From Liolophura sinensis (lineage: Eukaryota; Mollusca; Polyplacophora; Chitonida; Chitonidae), in NCBI RefSeq assembly GCF_032854445.1, contig NC_088300.1, positions 25,899,608 to 25,963,607 on the forward strand: DNA of 64,000 nucleotides, in the 5' to 3' direction. The translations under genes were made by a program, and so were the position numbers. Under the pieces are notes generated by a model. It was not told where the DNA came from and searched no databases. It worked only from the letters and a program-made list of their open reading frames with translations. Below, in pieces: positions 24,997 to 36,200 of this stretch. Within the stretch, counting starts at the first letter, position 1. The number at the start of each line of letters is the position of its first letter.

Positions 24997-25259
24997 AAGT
25001 TGCCAGGTGTTTTCGATTCGCAGTGCTACTTGTGTTATATAATGAATGTGCCAAAATAAAAGAATTCAATCGAAAAAGCCTGGTATTTTATTTTTGATGC
25101 TTTGAGACAAAATGTTAACACTTACGACAGCACTGATGAAGTATTGTTTCACTTAGTGATGGCCCCATACTGCTACAAGCATATCATGTACATCTGCTGA
25201 TGTATCACAATCATTGTTCCCAGTGCCGCAAAATCTTACCAAGGTTTAAGCTCTCCTAT

Positions 25260-25385
25260 AAAAAGCATCCTGCGGATGGGGGTTGTTTCACCCGGGCTGA
25301 GCCCGGTTTCTTTGCACCACAATACTGGGTGCCGTCTTATAAGTGAAATATTCTTGAGTTCGGTGTAAAACACCAATGTAATAAA
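25260..25385 (+). mobile_element. SINE family A, 3-prime part (unit 3)
   Basis: Equivalent of 11580-11715 and 18465-18590. Confidence 0.85.
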
Positions 25386-26901
25386 TAAGTAGACCCCAAT
25401 TAAGAAAAAATCAACTTGAACACCTCACCCATAGGAAATTCACGTGATCCAATCTGACTTATATAGACGTACATTAGTATACGAAACTAAATTTGATTAC
25501 GACTTAAGGAAAACGAAGCCTTGAACTTAAATGCAAATTTTTTTTTAATTTCTATGAATTTATGATATTGATACGAAGATATTTAAAAAATACATGAAGT
25601 ATTAGCAAACAGTGGAGCGTTATATAGCGTTTTTTAAAAAAACATTGTAGTAATTAAAAAGAATTCTGCAGAGGCTTTGGTTTATTTTTGAATGCTTAAT
25701 ATACAGAAGGTTGGTAAATACCCATTCACTTTGACATTCGATCTGTTCATCGCCTAGAACGTTGTGATTCACGAGATTAGACCATTGTTAGGCCGGAATC
25801 CCCTCATTCTCAGCCGTCACGTGAGAGAGACATGGGTTATGCTGCAAAGTTTCAGCGTGCGGTATGATTTAAAATCACATTGATGTTTGAAAGGAACGGC
25901 CACATTACATGATAATGACCTGGGCTGAAAGTTTGGCTGGAATGAAAGACTGAAAGTGATGTAAAGTCTGCTTTTATTGAAAAACATCCTCCTCGTGCGG
26001 CAGTGTAGGTGTGTTGTTGTAGCTCCGGTGACCCCACTGGGAAGTTTCAAAACAGCGAACATTGATCATGGCGCACTGGTAGAAATTAATGAGGAAACTA
26101 CTGACGATTGCTGTGAGTGTGGTGAGCGCCGGCTATATTTGCTATTTTAATTGTTCATATTAAGTGGATGGGAAGACGAAAGTCGCCGGGAAATGGAAAA
26201 TTCGGATTCATATGGAAAGTTTCATCAACACTGAGTGACACGGGATGAGATCAACGACTTTATGGATTGATCAACATATGAATATTTATCAGCGCGACCT
26301 CGTGTTTAGATTGCTTAGGGGTGCAAAGTTAAGGATTTTCCCCAAAAAGGTCAGTCATATTTCACGCAGTGTTACCAAGCCCGTCTTTAAATATTGTATT
26401 ATATTTTTTAATTTGTCTGTGTCTGACCTACATTCTTCGCCCCCTGTACATTGTAGCGAGCATTTAGCCCAAAAGCTAAGCTGGATCTTCCTATCGTAAG
26501 GCCAAGCTTTGATCGTATAGACTTCCCTGCCAACAATTTCACTCACACAACCCGTTCGAACCTACCTTATTTTTCCTGTGCACCGATTGCCTCAAACGCC
26601 CCAGATGTAACATGTCAAAGCCATCTTTGGTAAAGCATCTTATAACAGTAATCCCGTCGGTTAAACTTTCGAATCGAACAACTCAACGTTTGCCATGTTT
26701 GGAGTTTTTTTCATCTTCGGGCAAGGTTATGGGCTGCGAAAATTTTATCCCACCCAACTTAACTGTTTTTCAGGGCATGCAAAAGATTGTTGGGTAGGCG
26801 ACCCATGACCTTGCCCAAAGTTGATCGCTGATCTGAGAGTTAAACAAAGCCAGTAGTTTCTTATCTTTACTCTCCGATAGTGACACCCTTACACTAAGCT
26901 T
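25386..26901. other. Unit 3 noncoding region
   Basis: Equivalent to 11716-13173, retaining the segment deleted in unit 2. No gene supported. Confidence 0.5.
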
Positions 26902-27165
26902 CATTTATTTATTTATTTGTTTGGTGTTTTACGCCGTACTCAAGAATATTTCACTTATATGAAGGCGGCCAGCATTATGGTGGGAGGAAACCGGGCACAG
27001 CCTAGGGAAAACCCACGACCATCCGCAGATTACTGGGAGACCTTCCCACTTATGGCCGGAGAGAAAGCCAGCATGAGCTGGACTTGAACTCACAGCAAGT
27101 AGATTGGTGAGAGGCTTCTGGGTCATTACGCTGCGCTAGCGCGCTAACTGAGCCACGGAGGCCCC
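26902..27165 (-). mobile_element. SINE family A, near full length, reversed (unit 3)
   Basis: Equivalent of 13174-13422 and 19940-20207. Confidence 0.9.
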
Positions 27166-27249
27166 ACAAAGCTTTTATAAACACTGCAAACGTCGCAGTG
27201 TTAACCGTGCTTGATGTGAAGAATATGTTAATTTGGGAGTCGTGAATAA

Positions 27250-28621
27250 AGTTTGGCTCATTTCAGGCCATTCTCGTTCCGCACACCGAAACTAAATTTC
27301 TCTATCAGTTTTCACGATTGCGATCTTCAGCATGGATACCATGAAGAAAGGTACGTTTTGTTACAGATTTTATGTAACGATTTCTGGAAGCGGACATACA
27401 TGTAGATTATAAGGCACTGTATATTACTGTATATTTGGTTGAAGTTACATTGCCATAGTTAAAGATGTAATATGGGATTAAACTAAGGGGAGATAAGTTA
27501 TGCATATAAGGGAGCAATTCTTGAAGACAGAAATCTACCCCAGTCACATGGATAATTAGCTAAATAAATACGGTATGAATCAGGCATTATCGCGTTATTT
27601 AGACATGCATGTTTAAAACATTGCACTTTTCATAAGTACTCCTATGTACGATCGTAATTGTAACAAATTATGTTTCTTATCTTACTGAAAGCAAAACCAA
27701 AATAGGTATTAAGAAGCTCGTTCGTCAGCTTAGCCTTAAACGAAGGAAGGACAGCGAGATTCGCCCGATTCACACAGTCCGAGGTCATTTCACTTTGACA
27801 GAGATCCGCGGCGCCAAGTTCCCTGGTCGTCAGACCGCCGCTACATCTCTGAGTGCTCTTCTTCAGTCCACAACGTTGTGTCCGTCTTCCTGGTCAGCTG
27901 AGGTCATCGACAGACTCCTGCTTCAGGGGGACAAACTTCACAGTACCCGGGTCCGTCAACTGACCGGACGAAATCCCGGACCGGAGAACGGAACTCTTAC
28001 ACCTGAACAGCTGCCTACACAGTTCTCCGCCAAGCACACGGAATTTAGTTTGGCATTCGACAAACTAAACCTGTGTGACGTTCCTAAAGGAACCTGTAAA
28101 CAGAATGAGGCTGGAAGTCTTCCAGAAATGAATCAGAAGACTCTGAAAAGCGAGCTTGCCGAAAACAATTATGGTGTATTGTTAAGCGTTGGAACAGACA
28201 CTGTAGCGATTATGACAGACAATACATATTACTATATCTTTGATCCTTGCGAAAAGACGGATTCTATATCAATGAATTATGTCAGAAGTGTGCTATTAAA
28301 GTTTAGAGATGTGCCCCACCTAGTGAAATATTTAAACAGGAATAGGATCAAGACAAATACGCACATGTCAGTCAGTGTGACGCGTGTGCACTTAACCATC
28401 AAATTCGACATCTGGACCACCATTGCCTTTTCCACTTCATTGTCGGCTGTTTAAAAGTTGCCAGGTGTTTTTGATTCGCAGTGCTACTTGTGTTATATAA
28501 TGAATGTGTCAAAATAAAAGAATTCAATCGAAAAAACCTGGTATTTTATTTTCGTAAAATTTTTGGATGCTTTGAGACAAAATGTTAACACTTCCGATAG
28601 CACTGATGAAGTATTGTTTCA
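27250..28621 (+). repeat. Segmental duplication unit 4 (short)
   Basis: Begins abruptly at ctcatttcaggccattctc, about 80 bp before the ATG, so the TATA box and E-box block are absent. It ends at about 28621, where atgaagtattgtttcac changes to sequence not found in the other units. The junction on the left joins aaagtttgg of the unit 3 tail to the gene leader. Confidence 0.8.
27332..28454 (+). pseudogene. C76-like copy 4, splice acceptor and promoter lost
   Basis: Exon 1 (27332..27350, MDTMKK) and its donor are intact, and the exon 2 frame is open from 27688 to 28454 with a 6-bp in-frame deletion (NHLEKTL becomes NQKTL). The acceptor cttacag of the other copies reads cttactg here, so the AG is gone. 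The next AG (gaaag, ending at 27691) would shift the frame and reach TAG within five codons. The upstream TATA block is also missing. AATAAA remains at 28513-28518. The largely preserved coding sequence suggests recent loss or homogenisation by its neighbours. It could still be transcribed unspliced or from another promoter, so inactivity is inferred. Confidence 0.75.
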
Positions 28622-28639
28622 CCATGAACCGTGGACACA

Positions 28640-29927
28640 TTAGGGAAGATTCCATGGTAGTTAGTACAAGCATATCTTGTCATGTACTGATGTACGTGAT
28701 TAATAATGTCTATTAAGTTTACTCGTATGTGCATGAAGCAGAGACTTATATACTTTGATGCGATATAAAAACATATACGTTACTCGACTCTAGGAGGTGT
28801 ATATTTTGGTTGTTGTTCAACGATATATTAAATTTTAACTTAGATAGCAGCCACAGTCTAAAATAGAACTAATCTTAAGTCCTTCGCCGGACCTAAGTCG
28901 ATATACATATATCGATTCTGCAGAAGAGGTCAACCGGCAAGGTACTTCATTCGATAGGCATCTTAGTATATATCAGTTCTTAGTTAGTTTTATTGGAGTA
29001 ACCCGTGTTTGCAAAAGAAGTATATTTGAAAAATAACCACTTCTTGTCATTACAATTATGCCATCTGCGAACTGGTCTGTTATAAGTTATAATGACTAAA
29101 GTTCGAAATTTTTGCTGAGAGTACGAGTTCACGGACAATGATGCTGCTCCTCCTGAGACGTCCTCCTGACTTTCCATCTGTACCCATTCCAGCTGCTGGA
29201 ATAGGAAAGTACAGGGTTTTGCGGTCAGTCTGTCAACATCAATTTATGTGTCAAATGAATGGAATAGTGATCACAAATGACCAGAATATACAAATATATT
29301 TCAAACGAGCCATTTATTTTGGAGAAAAAACAACAAAAAATTAACCACATGTGTCCATTATCTCGCTTTATTCACTTAATTCACTTTAGAATTTACTTAG
29401 GTACATCTACAGTATATTGTAGAAACTGACTCGAATAAATTGGTAAAATATACACCTGTGTGATATTGTAGACTATAATACATGTTTTTCACTTTATGTG
29501 CATGATCCAGTTAAACCATATTGACACTTGTCCTACCCTTAAATCAATAGATATCCCACCTTATGTCTAATGCATCTGTGACCTCTAACAAGAAGTCATT
29601 ATTTAAGCATTTACATAAACAGGATAAAACTGTAACTGAAGTAAATTAACAAGAGGCCGCCGATTACATGTGGCAATTTCCAACTCTATATTACACTGTC
29701 GTCGCTGCTCTGCTTATGTCTACTGTTCTATCACACAGTCACTTCTGAATTCTAGAAGGAGGACCACAACATATAAATATTGCACAGGAATCAAAGACAA
29801 AAACACAATCCTCTTCCTGAAAAATGTCAAAAGGACATGCTGTGAACAGGATTTGTTAGCCTGTAAAGAAATTGCTCAGTGATCAAAATCACTAAGAACA
29901 TTAAGCTTTTCGCCAATGTGCCAGTCA
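28640..29927. other. Spacer between C76-like cluster and lectin gene 1
   Basis: Mostly unrecognised. It includes a copy of dispersed repeat D at about 29575-29715. Possible minus-strand polyadenylation signals (TTTATT on the plus strand) at 29367 and 29311 could serve the gene whose stop codon is at 29928. Confidence 0.4.
29575..29715 (+). repeat. Dispersed repeat D, partial
   Basis: Shares taagcatttacat-aacag, ttaacaagagg and cactgtcgtcgctgctctg with copies at 32390, 33150, 53995, 55330 and 55985, and with an inverted copy at 40200. Nature unknown. Confidence 0.6.
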
Positions 29928-30250
29928 CTAATCACGATGTAAAAGTTGATGTACTAGCCGACTTATGTCACCAAGTAGATGAGGTAAATCCAGCAAAATC
30001 AGTCCACCAAACACCACACCTAAAATGACCGCTCCCAGACAACCGAGGCCTGTGGCTACTGGCCGATTTTCCATCACACTTTTACGTTTCCGACCGTAGC
30101 TGGAGATCTTCTCTTTGGGAACAGACAGGTCATCAAGGATACTTGACATAAAAGCCGATGATTTTTCAGAAGAGAGGAATTTTCTAGTGGAACAAGGACA
30201 GTGACAAGAAGTCAGAGATTCGCTTTGTAATACCACCAGCTCGGACGTCT
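29928..30250 (-). CDS. Gene 1 last exon: transmembrane module
   Basis: Begins after tttccag at 30251. Encodes a Cys-rich juxtamembrane segment (SCHCPCS), a helical SSEK/MSSILDDL stretch, a basic patch (YGRKRKS), then the membrane helix GCLGAVILGVVFGGLILLDL and a short end LHRD. Length 107 codons with stop. It is clearly paralogous to the exon at 45739-46031 (CPCST, SSE, MSSIL, RK, RP-A-G-GC-GAVILGVVF-GLI-LDLP). I recall similar C-terminal modules in other lophotrochozoan membrane proteins. Confidence 0.85.
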
Positions 30251-33200
30251 CTGGAAAGGAAGAAATATTCCGTTGGCATTACATCCTGAACAACGGATCA
30301 TCTAACTGAGTATGTATAGCCTGTCATTAGTTCAACAACCACCTCTACAGAAACCACACTTTTGCTTCACTACACACAAATTTTCCGAGTTGTTGAAGGC
30401 CAACTGTAATACAGCTAGAAAATTGCAATAAGGTTGTTTAAAGGTCGGTAATCGAGGTAAAGATCGTATTATTTGATCCCACTGTTTAGCCCTTCTGTTT
30501 ACAATGTGGTTTTTAACGACTTTCTCAGGAATTTTTCACCTATACCATGGCGATCAGCTTCATGGGTGTAGGAAATCGAAATAAACCATCGACATTTGGC
30601 AAACTATACTGGCGAGCTTCTCCACATATGTGACAGCAGGGAATCTATAAAGGACCGGGATTAAAACCCGCGCCATGTCTCATCGTTTTAGTCTTTTATT
30701 TTATCACAGATATCACAAATTGTTTTCTAGAAGTGAGACTAAAAACAAAATAATTTTGTACTGGATTTTCTTAAAACCCTTTAAAGTAAATGTGCAAATA
30801 TTATATTAAGGCATTAAATTTAAATACAATTTTCTATTACAAGAAAACAGCGCAATGTTATGATCAAAACAACATTGGAAGTGATGTTAAACTCAGGGTA
30901 AACAAATTCGTACTGTTGGGAAGGACGTAAAAGCGGTGAACTTAGGAATGATGTTAAGCGGTGTTGTTTAAAGATAACTAATACCGCTGAATAGAGTCAC
31001 GCGAGATCACCTTACGTATCTGGAAAGATGCGATGGGTATTTTAATATCCATTAATTCTTAGAAAGTATTAATTGGTGCAAGTGACTTTGCTTCTATACC
31101 TTTGAGACCCATATACGGCCATAGCTGATCCTTACTGCCCGATGTTTCTATTGGTGTCTCTTTGGTAGCGGTAGGTGTTATTCCATCTTGCGCATAATCA
31201 GAAAACATTACAGTGGAAGATTCCATGACTTCTGAGTCTGTAACAGTCAGCGCAAGATTTGGTACTAATACTGTGGAAAGTACCATGCCATGTGTGTCTG
31301 TATCAGTGAATGCCAGTGGAGGATTTGATGCTAGTATAGCGGAAGGTTCCACAAACCCACTCTCAGTGAAGCTCAGCTGAGGGTTTGATGCCAGTATGAC
31401 GGAAGGTTCCATAAACCTGCTGTCAGTGAAGCTCAGCGGAGAGTTTGATGTAAATATGGCGGAAGGTTCCATATACCCACTGTCAGTGAAGCTCAGCTGA
31501 GGGTTTGATGTCATTACGGCGGAAGTTTCTATCAACTCAGTGGTAGTGAAGTTCAACGGATGGTTTGATACCAATGTGGTGGAATGTTCCATCAACTCAG
31601 TTTCAGCGAAGCTCACCGGAGAGTTTGACACCACAATGGTAGAAGGACCCATGAACTCAGTGTCAGTGAAGCTCAGCGAAGGGTTTGATACCAATATGGT
31701 GGAAGGTTCCATTGCTTCAGCGTTAGTGAAGGTCACTGGAGGATGTGATAGCATTACGATGGAAGGTTCCGTAACCTCAGTGTCTGTATGGGGCCGCGCA
31801 GTAAGCTCTTCTGTTGTGTCGTTTGAATAGTAGCATGGATGTTGAGGTTGACTACTGCTCTCAGTCATGCTATCCGGAATGATCTCCATGTTCAGTCGAC
31901 CTAAGTAAACACATGTGTTTAGAGATAGCATTAAACAATGAACAAGAAGAGCAAGTGATAAAAGGTTTCTTTGAAATAAATGAATGACTGAATTAATGCT
32001 GATGGCTTAACGCGCGGCACATTACTGCATCCATTTCGTGTCGAGATGGGTTTCTTGGAAGTGTTGACTACATGTTGTTAAATAACAACACGAAATAACA
32101 TCCATTCCCCGCAGACATCGTCCTTAAATTAGCAACATGCATGAAACATGCGATCATGTTCCACGTTTATCTTAAACAAATAAAAAAATGGAGATACGCC
32201 CAGAGTAAATACCATACTTCGTAAAGGATATTACACCCAATGTTAGCAAGAACACTGTAAAGTGATTTCGCACATAGTTTTGTTTTCATGTTATTGTTTA
32301 TAAATGTTATGACAACAAACCGTACTGAGTAAAAGTAGTTTAGTAATTGCAGCAGTTAACATAACAGCATTTTGTACATCATTCTTTTTCAGACATCGTG
32401 CAAAGGGTCCTGTATGTTACTACTTTTTAAGCATTTGCATGAACAGTTAGAATAAAGCCTTAACTGAGTTAAAACGCAAATTGGATTTACCGGTTATGTT
32501 TGACAATTTGCCAACTTTTACGCTGTCATCGCTGTTCTTATTTTACTCCCTATGCTGTAGTCTTGTATACAGGACAAAAATATATCAATTTTTCATTTCA
32601 ATTGCCATACTATATTACATGTTACAAGCACAGAAATCAACCATTGTTTGTTCTTTTCTCATAGATTTAAATCCGTTAACTGTTAAAAATAAAGAAAACA
32701 CATGAAGAATATGTCAGATGAAAGACCATTTAACTCCCAGATCTATTTACATTTTCAGGACTTTTTTCAACCGAGTAAAAGAATCTGAAACAATGGATTT
32801 TACCGTGCCCTTTTCTGAGCATATTGAGTGGCTGATGCTGGATAGAGCGATGAAAAAATGCGTAACCTTCCCAGGTGCCTCACAAATATACCAACCTGTA
32901 TATCATGCGGGCCCCGAAAAAGGGGTATTTTAGACATCAAAGCATATACTAAGACATTAAGACTAAGGTTTAGATGAAACTAAAAGAATCTATATTACTT
33001 CTACACTTTTCCAGCAAAGCAAAATGCAATTATTGATGATTCCCTATATTATTAGTGACTGATAACTGTTCTCCCCTTCAGCCGTTGTGGTCACTCATTA
33101 CAAACATTATTAGACTTAATTCTATAGTTTTAATATTAAAAGTATGTTAAATATGATGTTTTTTGGGTAATTCTAGACCAGTGATGTCTAATAAATTGGC

Positions 33201-36200
33201 CGCCGTCGTATAAGTAAAATTTTGAGGTCAAGAATATTTTACTTATACGACGGCGGACAATTTAACAGCAATCAAATAAATAAATCTAATAAATTGCAAT
33301 TAACATCATGGTATTTTTTTATCTAATTCTGCTCAAACCATGGAGCTAGGGGCGTGTAATTTGCCTGTAAACAGCATTTAAGCAATTGCATGCACAGTTA
33401 GCATAAAAACTAATTGAGGTAAATTGACAAGAGGTCGTATTTCGCCGTTTAGGTCTGGCCATTTCCAGATATCACACTGTCGTCGCTGCTCTAGTTAAAC
33501 TTTATATGATGTACATCTTTAATTATACTCATACCACTATATATAGATTTACCTTCGTAGCACATTCTTAGGTGTAAGTTCGTATCTGACTGCTCCACCC
33601 AAAGACGGCGATCCAGGAGCTTCCCCGGCGCAGAACTGAAGTATTGTGTACATTGACCATTGATGTTCATAAGCACTGCTGCCCAGCATTGGGGTGCATT
33701 GTTCCGCATGGAAGTGCAATAATCAAGGCAGTCTTTGGAGGTAAGTTGTAGGGCAATATTCTGAGTTACATATGTTATATTGGCCGGTATTTGTAGCATA
33801 TTGTTAGAATATTCAGTAAAATGGCATGTCCCAGCAGCTTTAAGAAAGAGAAACATAGCAATGGTGAGTTAAAAGTGTCATAAAATGGAAAATTTGTCGG
33901 TATTGCTTTCGCAATACATGTATATCCTAGCGGGATGAGCTGTTCAAACAACAGCTAAGTCCACCACCTAACAAGAACGTTTATAATTTTGCCCAAAAAA
34001 TGAGAAAGACACAAAAAACACAGCATTTTCTGTTGTAACGCAGGATGGCATATGTACTATCTAACTAGTCTGTGAACACACGTACACCGTACGCGTGCTA
34101 CAGGGATCAACACACGATGAGACCGGTTTTGACTGCTTTGTTCCCCCATTGCCTCCATTTAGACAGCCCTACCTTCGTCACACGTTCGTAAATACAATGT
34201 TGTAGATTCCTGAGCACGACGATGACTGCTATCCATCAGGCCCATTGGATGGCTGCTAAAGAATGCCACGCACGAACTGCTGACAACTACAGCCCAACAC
34301 TGCATACCGTCCTTGACCGCATGACCGCAGTATTCCTTACATTCAGCTCCAAGTGCATTCCATGGCAGAGTCTTCGTTTCGTAATCATATGAATCCTTCA
34401 AGGACGTATTTGGGTATTTTTCGAAAGCGCAGTTTCCTACAGAAAACGGCTAGAGTTAGCAGTCGTGGATAACGTCATTGTGTCCAGTGTAAGATACAAG
34501 CACTATTATGTTATTAAAGATAAAGGCTTGGAAACAATCGTTTGTAGTTTCCCTTAGATTTTAACAAGGCTAAAAAGAGAAAATCACTAGCATCAAGTTT
34601 GCCTATAAACATGTAACAACGTCTAGGTGTGATTTAACTTTTTTTCAGCCCGATAAATCAATGGATTATCTAACGGCCATTTCCTATCACATTGACCAGT
34701 CATTTCACTTCAAGTGTTTGTCGTCTAATCCACCCAGGCTGCCAGAATTCTGAATTCAAAATTTTTACACAGCGTTATGGATGCATTCATCGAAGGGACC
34801 CTTAAACTAACTATCGTTCGATCCAAATCTATGTGACGTCATTGATACTCATTGGGTTCTAAGAGACCACTATAGAATCCGTGGTTTTAAACTCATTACT
34901 TGTTACATTGTTTGGAGTATTTAGCTAAGGTGTATATACTCGTGGCGAAGCTGTAAGTGTGGTGGTGTGTAAGGTGATAAAGTTTGCCAGAAAGCTGTAA
35001 GTCTGGCGGTGTGTAAGATTACAAAGTTTGCCAGAAAGCTGTAAGTCTGGCGGTGTGTAAGGTGACATGGTTCGTCAGAAAGCTGTAAGTCTGGCGATGT
35101 GATAGATGACAAGGTTCGTGAGAGATAAGGTGACAATGATAAAATAACCGAAGTGATCGTCATAATCCACTTTATCACTTTGTAAAAAAAAAACAAACAG
35201 ACTCAACAGCAACAAGCATACAAATAAATTAATTAATGGACAGGATCTTTCTTGTGAACAAATTTTTAATTGATACTTTACCGATATACCTACAAGTTAA
35301 AAGGTAAAAATATTTAAAGGTAACCTACCTGCGTCACATACCCGTAAGTAAAGGTCAGTGTTGACCTTTGATACGCGCTGAATTGAGTTTGCCACAGCTT
35401 CTTTTGACCTGCTTAGGTACGTCACACACGCTCCCTTTGTTTGGTTGTGTACCACACCCCAACACTCTTTTCCATTTGTTCGTATTGAGTCAGAGTTACA
35501 GAACGTCTCCGTACATTCCGTGTAGAATGAAGAATAACTTCTCAGCTCAGCTTTGAACTGCGAAGAGTCTAGGAGGTAAACACCGCTGTACTCTCTAAAT
35601 GTACAAGGTCCTACAAAGAAATACTCAGCATTATTACTCAAAAGTAACTAATTATCTTTACTGGGGCCCGTGGCTCAGTTGGTTAGCGCGATAGCGCAAC
35701 GTAACGACCCGGGAGTCTCTCACCAATGCGGTCGCCGTGAGTTCAAGTCCAGCTCATGCTGACTTCCTCTCCGCCCGTACGTGGAAAGGTTTTTCCAGCC
35801 ACCTGCGGATGGTTGTGGGTTTCCCCCTGGCTGTGCCCGGTTTCCACCCACCATAATGCTGGCCAACGTCGTATAAGTGAAATATCCATGAGTACGGCGT
35901 AAAACACCAATCAAATAAATAAAAAAAATTATCTTTATTACTTTGTATACTTTTTTAGTTCTTCTGTGGTGTGGATTCAGTGGTCTTTCAGACACTGGTC
36001 TCACAACTATTGACCACAACTAAGATTAACGCCCATTATATATGGTTGACGACTTGTATACGAATGTCTCTTTCCGAGCCTAGACCTGTACTCGTATATC
36101 GACTTCCTATTATTATTGATGCCTCGATTTCAGTTTAGAAATTATGTCAAAATGTTAGTTCAGCATTCTGACTTAAAGCCGCAGCCGGATTGTGACAGCA

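Larger units (their letters stand above)
22520..27250 (+). repeat. Segmental duplication unit 3 (truncated)
   Basis: Carries the left noncoding block, gene, partial SINE and reversed SINE. It then stops near 27250 (equivalent to about 13520 in unit 1) and joins directly to the sequence just upstream of the gene of unit 4. The C-run and second partial SINE are missing. Confidence 0.85.
31901..33552 (-). other. Gene 1 intron with repeat D copies
   Basis: Contains repeat D at about 32390-32570 and 33150-33495; the latter is interrupted by the SINE-tail palindrome at 33198-33263. No further exon recognised. Confidence 0.5.

Noticed and set aside
31540-31830. Plus-strand frame opposite the mucin exon
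   Set aside because: Shadow of the 60-bp repeat; the minus-strand frame is longer and has matching splice sites and phase.
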